64,000 nucleotides of DNA from CAYFJO01 sp964343305. GTDB taxonomy: Bacteria; Planctomycetota; Planctomycetia; Pirellulales; Pirellulaceae. The DNA is taken from the NCBI GenBank assembly GCA_964343305.1, contig CAYFJO010000006.1:6405-70404 (forward strand). Reading direction: 5' to 3'. The notes below the pieces were generated by a model that saw nothing but the letters and a program-made list of their open reading frames with translations, made no database searches and was not told the DNA's origin. Both the position numbers and the translations under genes were made by a program. This document shows, one piece after another, positions 7,964-16,895 of the stretch; within the stretch, counting starts at the first letter, position 1; every line of letters starts with the position of its first letter.

Positions 7964-9460
7964 CTATCCCGCGCCGAGGCCGCGATCGAAGTTGTCCTGG
8001 TCTCGCTGATAGAGTGCCAATTCCGATTCGAAAGTCTCTGAGTTGATTTTCCAGGACGGCTCGCGATCCGTGTGTGCGTTGCAATGCGCCACGAGCAGTC
8101 GGTACATGAACTTAAAAACATGACGCGGAACGCGAAGCGACCGAAGTGCTTCGAACAGCCGCTGGTCCGTCATCGTTTCTTCGAACAGATCGCGAACCCC
8201 GGCTCCCGACCCGTTGTCCGAGCATGCATGGATGCGCGAGTCGACCACGTCGTACAGGGCCTCACCCGTCCATCCAAAAGAGGAAATCATGTTTTGTTTG
8301 TCGAGCCGTGCACGCTGATAGAATTCGCGATCCTCGCGCTCAACGTAACGGGTCAGCTCGATCGGCAGCATCATTTTCAGGCCCAAGCCGGGATGCTTGA
8401 GAAACTTGTTGTCCAACATCGGCCAGAGCACGACCTTCATCAACTCGGCGGACCCGTTAATCAAATGCGGCTCGTCGATGCGATCGACAAGGACCACGAT
8501 GCCCGTGAAGCCCAGCGTTTCGATGATCCCCTGGAATTTAAACAACAATTCATAGCGATCGTCTGTGCGATCTTTGCTGGGCGTCGGCTGGCCGTCCAGT
8601 TCTGGTTTTGAGAACGTCATCAAAACTTGACGCAGCGCCGTCGAGTCATGATGACCGACACGCACTTTGTTGGTGATAGCCCGCGCAAGGGACCAATGGT
8701 CCCAAAATCGTTTCACCCAAGGTGCAAAGCCGCCGAAGATGAACAGCAGGCAAAAGTACCACGGTGGCAGCCACCACTCGTTGCGGTACATGGTAATGAC
8801 GATGATCAACGCGATCACAAACCAGCCAATTCCAATCGCAAGACTTTTGAAAGCCATTAGCGAACGAAAGCCTAAACGGGACCGCAGTTCTTCCCAGCGG
8901 CCTTTGAATGTCTGCGCCGTCGATTGGTCGTAACAGGCTGCCAACAGCAAGAGATCGCGGGCTTGATGGCGATCGAGGTCATTGACTCGAGTTTGTTCGA
9001 TGCGGGCAACAACCGCATGGCTTGGCTGTCGCACTTCCAACACGCGATCCACCAAACCGGTGACTCCGATTGAAAGAATCGCATCCATGTGGTCCCAGAG
9101 CTGCCATTCCTTGAGGACGCGATCGGCTCGTTTTCTGCGAGCATACCTGGATCGAAAGCGATCGAGAAACGGATTGAAGTCATCGTAATGCATCACATAG
9201 CGACGTTGGTCCGGATGTTCGTCGTTGTATTCAGCCAACTGTCGCGCGATTTGCAATCGCATGGCCGTCTTGCCCGACCCTTTTTCGCCAAAGACCACCG
9301 ACGTCGCGGGTTCGGCGGGATCGCCATAGACCTTGTCCCACGCCGGGTGATAGGTCGTACTAATGCAATGGTCTTTGAACACAAGATCTGTCTGCGCGTC
9401 CTCGTCGGCAAAAGGATTGCGTTCAATTCCGTGATGTTCGAGAAACTGTTGGGCCTTCAT
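7964..9460 (-). CDS. Membrane-anchored P-loop ATPase (KAP-like)
   Basis: A 498-residue AAA-type/KAP-like NTPase. Walker A is GEKGSGKTA near residue 56 and a Walker B-like strand IVVLVDRIDE appears near residue 325. Two transmembrane helices interrupt the ATPase region (IGIGWFVIALIIVITMY and WYFCLLFIFGGFAPWV, near residues 210-250), as in KAP NTPases, where a membrane hairpin is inserted in the fold. The N-terminal LEHHGIERNPFADEDA resembles the NPF start of ExeA/ORC-like ATPases. The ATG at 9460 has AGGA at good spacing, so the in-frame extension upstream is dropped. It may be a membrane-associated signalling or defence-type ATPase, but no partner gene is present. Confidence 0.78.
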   Translation of the reverse strand: MKAQQFLEHHGIERNPFADEDAQTDLVFKDHCISTTYHPAWDKVYGDPAEPATSVVFGEKGSGKTAMRLQIARQLAEYNDEHPDQRRYVMHYDDFNPFLDRFRSRYARRKRADRVLKEWQLWDHMDAILSIGVTGLVDRVLEVRQPSHAVVARIEQTRVNDLDRHQARDLLLLAACYDQSTAQTFKGRWEELRSRLGFRSLMAFKSLAIGIGWFVIALIIVITMYRNEWWLPPWYFCLLFIFGGFAPWVKRFWDHWSLARAITNKVRVGHHDSTALRQVLMTFSKPELDGQPTPSKDRTDDRYELLFKFQGIIETLGFTGIVVLVDRIDEPHLINGSAELMKVVLWPMLDNKFLKHPGLGLKMMLPIELTRYVEREDREFYQRARLDKQNMISSFGWTGEALYDVVDSRIHACSDNGSGAGVRDLFEETMTDQRLFEALRSLRVPRHVFKFMYRLLVAHCNAHTDREPSWKINSETFESELALYQRDQDNFDRGLGAG

Positions 9461-9476
9461 AAGTCCTGCCTGGTTT

Positions 9477-9566
9477 TGTCGGAAAAGGGGTCTGACCCTT
9501 TCCAATCAAAGCGTTCTTAATCTGTTGATTTTACTTTTGTTAGAGGGTCAGACCCCTCTTCCGACA
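9477..9566. repeat. Inverted repeat with GGGGTCTGACCC core, family C, copy 1
   Basis: A 23-base arm at 9477-9499 (TGTCGGAAAAGGGGTCTGAC plus CCT) is matched by its complement at 9544-9566 with one mismatch, around a 44-bp AT-rich centre. It sits just upstream of the ATPase start and resembles the REP-type palindromes that often accompany REP-associated tyrosine transposases; no such transposase lies in the window. A related palindrome is at 25932-26020. Confidence 0.8.
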
Positions 9567-9731
9567 CAGCTAATTTCAAATGGATATGGAGAATAGGTTC
9601 TACGAGAATTTCGCGCCTGTAAACCCCCAGCGGATGAGGATCTCTGAGAATTATTCTCTCGCGACGCTCAAAGGAAAAGGATTTGAATGTTGTCGAAGCC
9701 GCCTGGCCGGTTGCTCCCGAATCACCTGGAC

Positions 9732-10292
9732 TTATTTTTTGACGACAAGGCTGTGGACAAGCTGGCGGAACGCCTTCTCTTGGGCCGCGACCGTTTGTCG
9801 GGGACCATAAAATTTGACGTAGTAACGCCCGAGATTTTCCGTTGCAATGATCGCGCCCAGCATACGAAAGTTGGCCTGCCGCGGTTCATTGCGATATTCG
9901 CTGCCGCGATAGGTGCCCGTAATGTCGACCAGCGTGACCTTTTGTCCCGCGACCTCAATCTCTTTCACCTCCGTGCGTTCGGACGTTGGCTTTCCATCCG
10001 GTTGGAAATACTGCGCCCGCCAATAATTCGTTATCGCTTCGACACCACCGCCCGCGCCTCCGACCGTGACTCGTCCCTGAACCTTGTCCTCCTTAGCCTT
10101 CGCAACGACAAACTCCTGGGTCACAATCGCACGAAACTTCGGTTCCTGCTCGGTCCACGTTGAGGGAACGGTTAGTTCCAGCTTGCCTCCCGCCAGAATG
10201 ATCTTGGCTTTCGGCGGGTCTTTCGCCATGAGGGCGTTGGGTAAGATGAATATCAACAGCAAGAGTGATTTAATGAGGAGGGATCGATTCAT
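9732..10292 (-). CDS. Secreted protein of unknown function
   Basis: A 186-residue exported protein. The start is set at the ATG at 10292, which opens a signal peptide (NRSLLIKSLLLLIFILPNAL) with cleavage likely after LMA. The mature part is a compact alpha/beta domain (KLELTVPSTWTEQEP, GRVTVGGAGGGVEAITNYWR, EVAGQKVTLVDITGTYRG, ending LVHSLVVKK). This resembles small secreted planctomycete proteins that look like PsbP or DUF1795-type stress domains; the likeness is weak and I do not assign a name. It lies 101 bp downstream of the GYF_2 gene on the same strand and may be cotranscribed with it. Confidence 0.75.
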   Translation of the reverse strand: MNRSLLIKSLLLLIFILPNALMAKDPPKAKIILAGGKLELTVPSTWTEQEPKFRAIVTQEFVVAKAKEDKVQGRVTVGGAGGGVEAITNYWRAQYFQPDGKPTSERTEVKEIEVAGQKVTLVDITGTYRGSEYRNEPRQANFRMLGAIIATENLGRYYVKFYGPRQTVAAQEKAFRQLVHSLVVKK

Positions 10293-10393
10293 CGTTGCGT
10301 CTTTCGTGGACGGCGTTTTTTGTGGCAGTAGGCCGGGACGATCGCAGCGTCCGGCGGGGGTTTCTTGGGTCGGTCGAGCCAACTGGATGAAAC

Positions 10394-11242
10394 CTACAAA
10401 CGTGTATCATTGGACGATGGTTGTGGCGTGCTGGTAGAATCCATTTTGGCAACAATGTGAATTCGCGGGCGAGCCGAGCGCAAGCTGGACTCACCTTCAT
10501 CCGAATCGCCGCCGGAGCTTACCAGTAGGAAGACAAATATAATTGTAAGCAGGACGACCAGCAGTCCCAAAATCGCAATGATTGCGACGCCCATGCCGTT
10601 GTTGCTGCGACGACGAGAGCGAGATCGCGTGGTGGTCGTTGGACTGCCGTTTGTGGGCGAACCAACGCTGACCGGCGAGGCGGACGGCGATGGCGTCGCG
10701 GGACTCGGCGCGGCGGGTGTCTTTTTTTCACCGCCAAGTTCCGGAAACTCGGGACCAGACAATCGCCAATCGTCCCAGCCTTCGCGCCAAATTAGCGAAT
10801 CAGCGCTGACTCGACCTTCGCCGATCCAACGGCGCATCACTTCTCCGTCAGCGGGTCCGTATTGGCCGCCCGACGGGGGACGGACGTACCAGATCGCATT
10901 GGGAGCTTCCGCAATTGGATCCTTGATCGTGGGGACATCTGGATTGGGTGGCGTGGCGGGTGCGGCAACCGGTTTGGCCGTCGGGACGGCAGTAGCCACC
11001 GGAACGGCTTTTTGATTCTCGGACGATGCCGCGGGTGCTCCTGGGGTGGACGCTGCAGGTCCGTTGCCCATATCAGGAGGTGCAACCGCGACTTCTCTAT
11101 TGTCCTTGGACGACGGGATCTGGCTTTCCGCCGGAATCAAAACCCGCGCACCACAATGGGGGCAGATCCCTTTCTTGCCGGCCAGAAATGCCTTGACATT
11201 CAGCTTTCGATCGCATGCGTCGCAATAAAAGCGAATTCCCAT
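10394..11242 (-). CDS. Zinc-ribbon and GYF_2 domain membrane protein
   Basis: A 282-residue protein. It begins with a zinc-ribbon (YCDACDRKLNV with ICPHCGARV, two CxxC knuckles, residues 5-35), followed by a Pro/Ala-rich linker. A GYF_2 domain comes at about residues 115-165 (IWYVRPPSGGQYGPADGEVM, then WIGEGRVSADSLIWREGWDDW), then a second Pro/Ser/Thr-rich linker, an Arg-rich stop-transfer segment and one C-terminal transmembrane helix (IIAILGLLVVLLTIIFVFLL). GYF_2 domains are thought to bind peptides, and this architecture is widespread in planctomycetes with unknown function. The zinc ribbon is expected on the cytoplasmic side. A family A repeat lies upstream of its start. Confidence 0.85.
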   Translation of the reverse strand: MGIRFYCDACDRKLNVKAFLAGKKGICPHCGARVLIPAESQIPSSKDNREVAVAPPDMGNGPAASTPGAPAASSENQKAVPVATAVPTAKPVAAPATPPNPDVPTIKDPIAEAPNAIWYVRPPSGGQYGPADGEVMRRWIGEGRVSADSLIWREGWDDWRLSGPEFPELGGEKKTPAAPSPATPSPSASPVSVGSPTNGSPTTTTRSRSRRRSNNGMGVAIIAILGLLVVLLTIIFVFLLVSSGGDSDEGESSLRSARPRIHIVAKMDSTSTPQPSSNDTRL

Positions 11243-11270
11243 TCAGTTTCCAACAGTTTTGGGCACAAAA

Positions 11271-11405
11271 CCTAGTGTTCTGTCTACACTAAACTTCGGT
11301 TTGTGTGCCACTGGCTCTGCCAGTGTAAGGTGAAGCTATACCAACGATTGTGAATCACTGGCGGAGCCAGTGGCATACAAAAAAAATGACTTGACGGAAG
11401 ACTAG
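11271..11405. repeat. Dispersed palindromic element, family A, copy 2
   Basis: About 135 bp, with ends CCTAGTGTTCTGTC and GACGGAAGACTAG that pair imperfectly, and an inner inverted pair GTGCCACTGGCTCTGCCAGTG / CACTGGCGGAGCCAGTGGCA. It matches the element at 1194-1330 in both outer ends and inner arms, while the central sequence differs. Confidence 0.75.
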
Positions 11406-11500
11406 TCCATTATACAGCGCAACAAAGTACTGTGAAGAATATGGAAAGTGGCCCGTTGCGGCCAAGAAATCGGCTAACCGCCGCCCCGTCGCTCGCGGAT

Positions 11501-12478
11501 CTATCGCCAATCCGAATGGCACTGGGCGCAAGCCTGATCCATCGCTCCGACCGCCTTGCTGGCCCCGTCATAGTTGTCGAGTTGGATCGCGTCCACCACG
11601 TCGCGGGCCGCCTTCTTCATCTCGATTGAGAATCCCTTGTAATCTTCCTCATCGAAGTTCTCCATGCCTTCCTGAATCATGACCTCGGAGATCGCTGCCA
11701 CGATGTTGGCATGGTGATTGAGCTTGTCTTTGTTCGCCTTGAAGTCGGCGGCGTTACCTGTCAACGGTTTGAGATACTCGTCCTTGGCGACTTCCAAACG
11801 TTGCATCAGTGGCGAAACGTCGCACACTTGATCCCAGCTCGCTTTGGGCTCAGCCGGTTTTCTGGACACGAACGTGGTACCACGAACCAGGTCGGTCAAT
11901 TCATCGCGACGCAACTTGGCCTCGTTGTAGGATTGCGGTGAACCCACCTTCGCGGATCTGGCAGCGTGTGCAAACAGGTCTCGCAATTCGGGAGCGTCTT
12001 TTTGCCAACGTACGTCGCCATCGTATTCGCCGGAAATCGCAAATAGCATCGCCAGAATCGAAAAATCTTTACGAGACTGTTTGTAACCGCCACCGGCGTA
12101 CTTTGTGGGCGTGGTGATATTTTTCGTCAAGCTGGTCGCAATCGATTTCACTTCGTCTTCAATCGCCTCGCCATCGATGATGGCTTTCCAGCCGTACAAG
12201 CCACCCGCGCTTCCGCCACCAGAACCGCCCGTGTTGTCGCCACCACTCGTTGCGACCGTGGTGGCCACCTTGCCAAGATCCGCTGGGCGAGCGCCAACTA
12301 AACCGCCGTTCTGATCGGCAAACACGTCGTCGAAAAAAATTAGCTTGGTGTCTTTGTCGCTGAAAGTCGGTGGCTTGGCGCGTCGAATCGTTTTCTTCTT
12401 GTCTTGTGCCCAGGCGATTGAATGACACAAAACGGCTGCGAATCCAAGCAGGAGAAAAGCTGCGGCAAGTTTCTTCAT
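11501..12478 (-). CDS. Secreted cytochrome c'-like protein (C-terminal CxxCH)
   Basis: A 325-residue exported protein. The ATG at 12478 begins a signal peptide (KKLAAAFLLLGFAAVLCHSI) with cleavage near AWA-QD; an in-frame extension upstream is not used. The single heme-binding motif CAQCH is at the extreme C-terminus (ending ACAQCHSDWR), the arrangement of class II cytochromes c (c' and c-556), which are four-helix proteins. The N-terminal half holds a Gly/Ser-rich segment (ATSGGDNTGGSGGGSAGG) and a separate region of unknown fold, so this is longer than a plain cytochrome c' of about 130 residues. It diverges from apbE, with 121 bp between the starts. A role in periplasmic electron transfer is inferred. 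Confidence 0.82.
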   Translation of the reverse strand: MKKLAAAFLLLGFAAVLCHSIAWAQDKKKTIRRAKPPTFSDKDTKLIFFDDVFADQNGGLVGARPADLGKVATTVATSGGDNTGGSGGGSAGGLYGWKAIIDGEAIEDEVKSIATSLTKNITTPTKYAGGGYKQSRKDFSILAMLFAISGEYDGDVRWQKDAPELRDLFAHAARSAKVGSPQSYNEAKLRRDELTDLVRGTTFVSRKPAEPKASWDQVCDVSPLMQRLEVAKDEYLKPLTGNAADFKANKDKLNHHANIVAAISEVMIQEGMENFDEEDYKGFSIEMKKAARDVVDAIQLDNYDGASKAVGAMDQACAQCHSDWR

Positions 12479-12599
12479 GACGAGTCGACTAGGTTGATGC
12501 GTTGATGGAATGCACTTTGACGGACCGACAGGCGGCCTTCTGCGATTATCGGCAATGGGCGACGCGATGGCAAGCGTAAGCGGAGGGTATAATGCAGGC

Positions 12600-13691
12600 A
12601 TGGCCGAGCGTGAAAAAACGACACGACGAGATTTCATTCTGGGACAGTCCGTGGTCGATGAGTTGGGCGGAATGCTCCCAGCCGAATCCGGTGCGAGTGT
12701 CCTCGATCAACAGGCGTCGCATGATGAGCGGCCGGCCTATTTGGTGCAAATCTCGCGACGAGCGATGGCTTGCGAGTGGTCTGTGTTTCTCAATGCTGGC
12801 CAACACATCGGTGCCGAGGAGACCGCGATCCGTGCACTCGATTTGGTGGACGAACTTGAGGACCAGTTGTCCGTGTTTCGGGACGACAGCGAGATTTGCG
12901 GCTTGAATCGTTTGGCGTCGACCAAATCGGTCGAAGTTGGGCGCAGATTATTTGGCTTGTTGAGCCGATCGGTCGAGGCGTCCGAATTGACGGACGGCGC
13001 GTTCGATATCACCGCAGGTCCGATCAGCAAGTTGTGGGGATTTCTGAAACGAGATGGCCGCTTTCCAAACGACCGGGAATTGAGTGAGACCTTGAACCGC
13101 GTTGGCTCGCGCTGGCTGGCACTCGACATTGAGAACCATGCTGTGGCGTTTCTCCGCGATGGCCTGGAAATCAATCTTGGCGCGATCGGCAAGGGACATG
13201 CACTCGATCAATGTGTTTCGTTGATGCACAGCGAGGGTGTCGATGACTTCTTGATTCACGGAGGACAAAGCAGTGTCGTCGCACGTGGATCAAGGGGTGG
13301 CGGTGACCGTGGTTGGACAGTCGGTGTCAAACATCCCTTGCGACCGGATTTGAGGCTGGCTGAGATCTTTCTTCGCGATCAAGCACTTGGCACATCCGGG
13401 AGCGCCGCCCAAAGCTTCCGGCATCAAGGAAAACGTTACGGACACATTCTAGATCCGCGAACAGGGTATCCGGCCGACGGCGTGCTATCGGCCACGGTGA
13501 TCGCTCCCGATGCAACGGTCGCGGATGCACTTTCCACGGCGTTTTACGTTCTTGGCGTTGAGCGTTCTTTTGAGATCTGCGAAAGTCGACCTGATTGGGC
13601 GGCGATCTTTGTGCTCGAAGGCCGTCGAAGCGGTGCCGTCGAAATCCAATCATTCGGTCTCGCGGATGATGTGTGGCGACAGCAGGTGTAA
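12600..13691 (+). CDS. apbE: FAD:protein FMN transferase (ApbE)
   Basis: A 363-residue ApbE, which covalently attaches FMN from FAD to a Thr/Ser of target flavoproteins outside the cytoplasm, using Mg2+. Landmarks are RRAMACEWSVFL, LTDGAFDITAGP, the FAD/metal-binding segment INLGAIGKGHALD, LGTSGSAAQSF, HILDPRTGYP and ATVADALSTAFYVLG, all in family order. The chosen ATG has a GGAGG about 13 bases upstream, which is far; an ATG at 12567 is an alternative. RRDFILGQS near the N-terminus is twin-arginine-like, though the hydrophobic segment is poor. No recognisable flavinylation target (NqrC, RnfG or FMN-binding domain) is in the window. The cytochrome gene diverges from it. Confidence 0.9.
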   Translation: MAEREKTTRRDFILGQSVVDELGGMLPAESGASVLDQQASHDERPAYLVQISRRAMACEWSVFLNAGQHIGAEETAIRALDLVDELEDQLSVFRDDSEICGLNRLASTKSVEVGRRLFGLLSRSVEASELTDGAFDITAGPISKLWGFLKRDGRFPNDRELSETLNRVGSRWLALDIENHAVAFLRDGLEINLGAIGKGHALDQCVSLMHSEGVDDFLIHGGQSSVVARGSRGGGDRGWTVGVKHPLRPDLRLAEIFLRDQALGTSGSAAQSFRHQGKRYGHILDPRTGYPADGVLSATVIAPDATVADALSTAFYVLGVERSFEICESRPDWAAIFVLEGRRSGAVEIQSFGLADDVWRQQV

Positions 13692-13829
13692 TGGATTCAC
13701 GACGGAATACACGCTAAGTCCAAAGTTCGCCCACCGCTCGTACCGATGATTGTGATAGCAGCTTTGAATATTCATCCATGATTCCACCAATATGGGGTAA
13801 CTTTTCGACTTGTTTCATGCGAGGCCATT

Positions 13830-14834
13830 ATGCGGCGGCCGGGTTTTTTTCAAGTGATCATTTGCTGCGCGGGGATTTCTATCACCGCCACGGCACAGGC
13901 GCAAACCGAAGCTCGGTCGCAGAATCTCATCTCGCAATCGCGACTGGTCCACCTCGACATCATCTCGGGTCGCATCACCGCGCATCGCCCCAAATACTCC
14001 CGCGGCAAGACCATCTCGGTGGGCGAAGCGGGAAGTCCTGTTCGTGAAAAACTCGAAACGGGCTTGAGCGGACAGCGGCCGTCGCTGAAATACGAACGCC
14101 ACGATTCACACCAGCATGTGTTCGTTGAGGTCGATGCCGGCACCGACGTAATGATTCGCGAAGAGACGATTGATGAGCGTGACCCAACTTCCTTTCACTT
14201 CGTGCAACTGCCCAATGGTCGCGGCACGCTCACCGTCCAAGCGAACGGCTCCACAGTGAAATACGACGGCGCATCGTTCTGGCATCTATTGCTGGAACAT
14301 CCGCAGGTTTGCGAGCAGACGTTGGTGCCAGCTTTGGAAAGTTTGCGGACAGAATGGCGGTTATCGGACACAGCCCACAATATTCGCGCCGGGTTACTGG
14401 CCACAGCCAAGGCGCCGCTGGCAGCCAATCAGGCAAAACTAGCCAACTTGATTCGCCAACTCAACGATCCGAGTTACGTGAAACGCCGATCCGCCGACCG
14501 GCAACTTCGCGAGATAGGACAGTGCGCCTACTCATACTTGAAACGGATCGACTCATCATCGCTCACCGTGGAGCAGGCTTTGCGAGTTCGAAACGTGCAA
14601 AGATCGCTCGACTGCCAATCTGGCGACACGGCAGATCGGATCGTCGCGCAATTGACCGGCGATCCAGAAATTTTCTTGGTATTGTTAGACCATCCAAACC
14701 CCGAAAACCGGTTGGCCGCCCATCTGCACTTGGAGAGAATCGCCGGCACGACCCTCGAATTCGACGCCTACGATTCCAGCGATCATCGCGAACTCCAAGT
14801 CGCGACATTGAAGCGCCGATTCAACCTCAAATGA
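13830..14834 (+). CDS. Secreted protein, possible HEAT-like repeats
   Basis: A 334-residue protein of unknown function. A signal peptide is present (FFQVIICCAGISITATAQAQ) and GAGG lies upstream of the ATG. Residues 45-150 form a beta-rich region (RLVHLDIISGRITAHRPKYS, RGTLTVQANGSTVKYDGASF). Residues 190-330 are helical and resemble degenerate HEAT-type repeats (LIRQLNDPSYVKRRSADRQL; LLDHPNPENRLAAHLHLERI). This suggests a periplasmic scaffold, but no family is recognised. A bidirectional terminator separates it from the convergent DUF1598 gene. Confidence 0.78.
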   Translation: MRRPGFFQVIICCAGISITATAQAQTEARSQNLISQSRLVHLDIISGRITAHRPKYSRGKTISVGEAGSPVREKLETGLSGQRPSLKYERHDSHQHVFVEVDAGTDVMIREETIDERDPTSFHFVQLPNGRGTLTVQANGSTVKYDGASFWHLLLEHPQVCEQTLVPALESLRTEWRLSDTAHNIRAGLLATAKAPLAANQAKLANLIRQLNDPSYVKRRSADRQLREIGQCAYSYLKRIDSSSLTVEQALRVRNVQRSLDCQSGDTADRIVAQLTGDPEIFLVLLDHPNPENRLAAHLHLERIAGTTLEFDAYDSSDHRELQVATLKRRFNLK

Positions 14835-14835
14835 A

Positions 14836-14866
14836 AAAGCCCAGCACTCATTCAATGCTGGGCTTT
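14836..14866. terminator. Bidirectional rho-independent terminator
   Basis: An 11-bp perfect stem (AAAGCCCAGCA / TGCTGGGCTTT) with a 9-base loop lies between the stops of two convergent genes (14834 and 14886). A-rich and T-rich flanks suit termination from both sides. Confidence 0.8.
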
Positions 14867-14885
14867 CAAGTAAACGAGCTAAATC

Positions 14886-16640
14886 TTAATCCCACCACCA
14901 CGCGTCTCGTGGTAGCGTTTTTGGGGCGGAGACTCGGCGATCGGCGCTCATCAGGCCGTACGTGTCCGCCTTGATTTTATCTCGGCGTACCAGTTGGTTT
15001 GTGTCGACGGCCACTCCGCCGCTGACGCCGACCACCGTGTGAATGACTCGTTTTGCTCGGACTGTGCGGTGGTTCATAATCGTGTCGACCTCTTTGGCCG
15101 CCAGACCATATTCGATCTGGTAGGCCAGATCGTTTTCGCCGCCGAGAAAATGCGTCATGTGCCAACCGACCTGGCCGGGCACGTCTTCCGCTTTTAACAA
15201 TGCCGCGACTAACGACAAATCAAAGACGTTTTTCAACTCCGCGTAGATTGGGTATTTGGCCGCCAACTTGCCGAATTCCCGCGTGAAACTGTGGGCAAAC
15301 TCGCGCGTCGGTCCGTCCGACTTGCCGGTGTGAACTCGCTCGCCGCGCTCAGTCAGCAACTCGGTTTCGCTCAGAACTTTAACGCCCTGGCCACGAAGCT
15401 CAAATGCGTCGCGCGAATCGACCGTTGTCAGCGCGTCGTAATTCAACGCAAACCACCAGCGGACCACGTCCGTGGCTGGCGGCTTGCCGTCCGCGCCCAA
15501 TTCGACCATGTCCAGGTAGCTGGATACGCCAGCCGTGGCATCTTCCAGTCCCATGCCGACCAGTTTCATCCGATAATCGGCCTCGACCATCACGCGCGCC
15601 ACGCGACTTCGAGGGTCAACACCGTAAACTTCGATGTCTTGTTTGCCCAGCGTTTCGCGTAGCTTTGTTCGCCACGCCTCACCTTTCAGCCTAGATTCCG
15701 CCAAAAAACGTTGTGTCGCGGCCAGATTTTCCTTTCGCGGTGTAATCGAGCATCCGAATCGGCTGCCTTCGGTAAATGCGTTTCGGAGGCAGACGACCAA
15801 ATCGTCGAGATTCAAAACCGGTTTGCCGGTCGACGCGCTGACTTTGCGCCCCTCAGCGTTGATTGTCCAGTCGTCGGCAGGGCCGGCAATCACAACGTCG
15901 CCAGTATCCGGATAAATCAGAACGTATTTAATTTCATAAATCCCGGCCATCGATTTCATGATGTCGTCGGGATCTTCGCCCAATGCTTGTCGCAACTGGA
16001 CCTGCTTTTCCAACCGGTTGAGCGACACTTTTCGTAGCCGAGATCGTTTGCGAACGTCTGTGTTGCCGGTGGATGCAGCCGCCCGGTTGCGCACGGTTGC
16101 CAAAGACTCGCTGCCCGAATCCGCCAAGACCAGTTTCAAGACGCCTGCTCCATCGACGTAAACTCCGCCCTCAAAACTATCGATCGTTCCCGGTCCGCCA
16201 ACTTCGTCCCAGCTTTCGGGCGCCACGGTTGTGGTGATCAACTCGATCAGCGAATCAAAGTCGGCCGCGGCCGCACCGCCTCCCGCACCTGGTCCCAGCG
16301 GACCTGTTCCGATATCGCTCAGTACTCGGCTGCGAGACAGGTCCGAGTCAATCAGTGACGCGGTGTCCACCGATGCCCGCCGTGCACCACGAATCGCTTG
16401 AGCCGCGGCGACGTCGCCTAACCAGCGATCGCGAATGGTGATGTTGTCGGCGGCGCGTGCCAATTCCCGAGCGACGCCAAATTCGCCAGCGTCCAAATGG
16501 GCGTTAATGCGATCGCCTAGATCCTGTGCATGCGTGCGATCGGCGACAAAAAATAACATCGTGGCAGTTATTGCCACCACACAGGACAACATGTTCGACG
16601 AGACGATACCGCGTCGAAAGAGACTTCTTGCGCAATTCAT
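14886..16640 (-). CDS. DUF1598-containing secreted protein
   Basis: A 584-residue planctomycete-type protein with an N-terminal signal peptide (MLSCVVAITATMLFFVADRT) and a mature part I recognise as DUF1598-like. Landmarks are YEIKYVLIYPDTGDVVIAGPADDW (shortened here: YVLIYPDTGDVVIAGPA), LVVCLRNAFTEGSRFGCSI, YGVDPRSRVARVMVEADYRM and VVRWWFALNYDALTTVD. A Gly/Ala-rich linker lies near residue 115. Function is unknown; the family is known mainly from Planctomycetes and this protein is probably periplasmic. It has a monocistronic setting: a terminator precedes it (for the Cys-rich gene) and another follows. Confidence 0.85.
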   Translation of the reverse strand: MNCARSLFRRGIVSSNMLSCVVAITATMLFFVADRTHAQDLGDRINAHLDAGEFGVARELARAADNITIRDRWLGDVAAAQAIRGARRASVDTASLIDSDLSRSRVLSDIGTGPLGPGAGGGAAAADFDSLIELITTTVAPESWDEVGGPGTIDSFEGGVYVDGAGVLKLVLADSGSESLATVRNRAAASTGNTDVRKRSRLRKVSLNRLEKQVQLRQALGEDPDDIMKSMAGIYEIKYVLIYPDTGDVVIAGPADDWTINAEGRKVSASTGKPVLNLDDLVVCLRNAFTEGSRFGCSITPRKENLAATQRFLAESRLKGEAWRTKLRETLGKQDIEVYGVDPRSRVARVMVEADYRMKLVGMGLEDATAGVSSYLDMVELGADGKPPATDVVRWWFALNYDALTTVDSRDAFELRGQGVKVLSETELLTERGERVHTGKSDGPTREFAHSFTREFGKLAAKYPIYAELKNVFDLSLVAALLKAEDVPGQVGWHMTHFLGGENDLAYQIEYGLAAKEVDTIMNHRTVRAKRVIHTVVGVSGGVAVDTNQLVRRDKIKADTYGLMSADRRVSAPKTLPRDAWWWD

Positions 16641-16804
16641 GTGAAACCCTTCTCCAGTTCCTCACGGTCAAAACCCCTGATACTGTAAAGGGTCGCATAA
16701 ATCGCCTATGGAAGTCAAGCAATTCCGAGTTGGATTGTGCAAAAACGGTGGCAGTATTGAGAAAAAAGTTGAAGAGCAGCCCCCCTTCTTGGAACTGCGC
16801 ACGA

Positions 16805-16835
16805 AAAAACCCTCAGAGTCATTCCGAGGGTTTTT
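16805..16835 (-). terminator. Terminator of the cysteine-rich protein gene
   Basis: The inverted repeat AAAAACCCTC / GAGGGTTTTT has an 11-base loop. Read on the minus strand it ends in a T-run, about 60 bp after the stop of the cysteine-rich gene. Confidence 0.75.
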
Positions 16836-16895
16836 CTTGTCTGGCCAGACGATTATATCGGTCCATGCCGCGAGGGCATTGGATCATTCTAGAAA

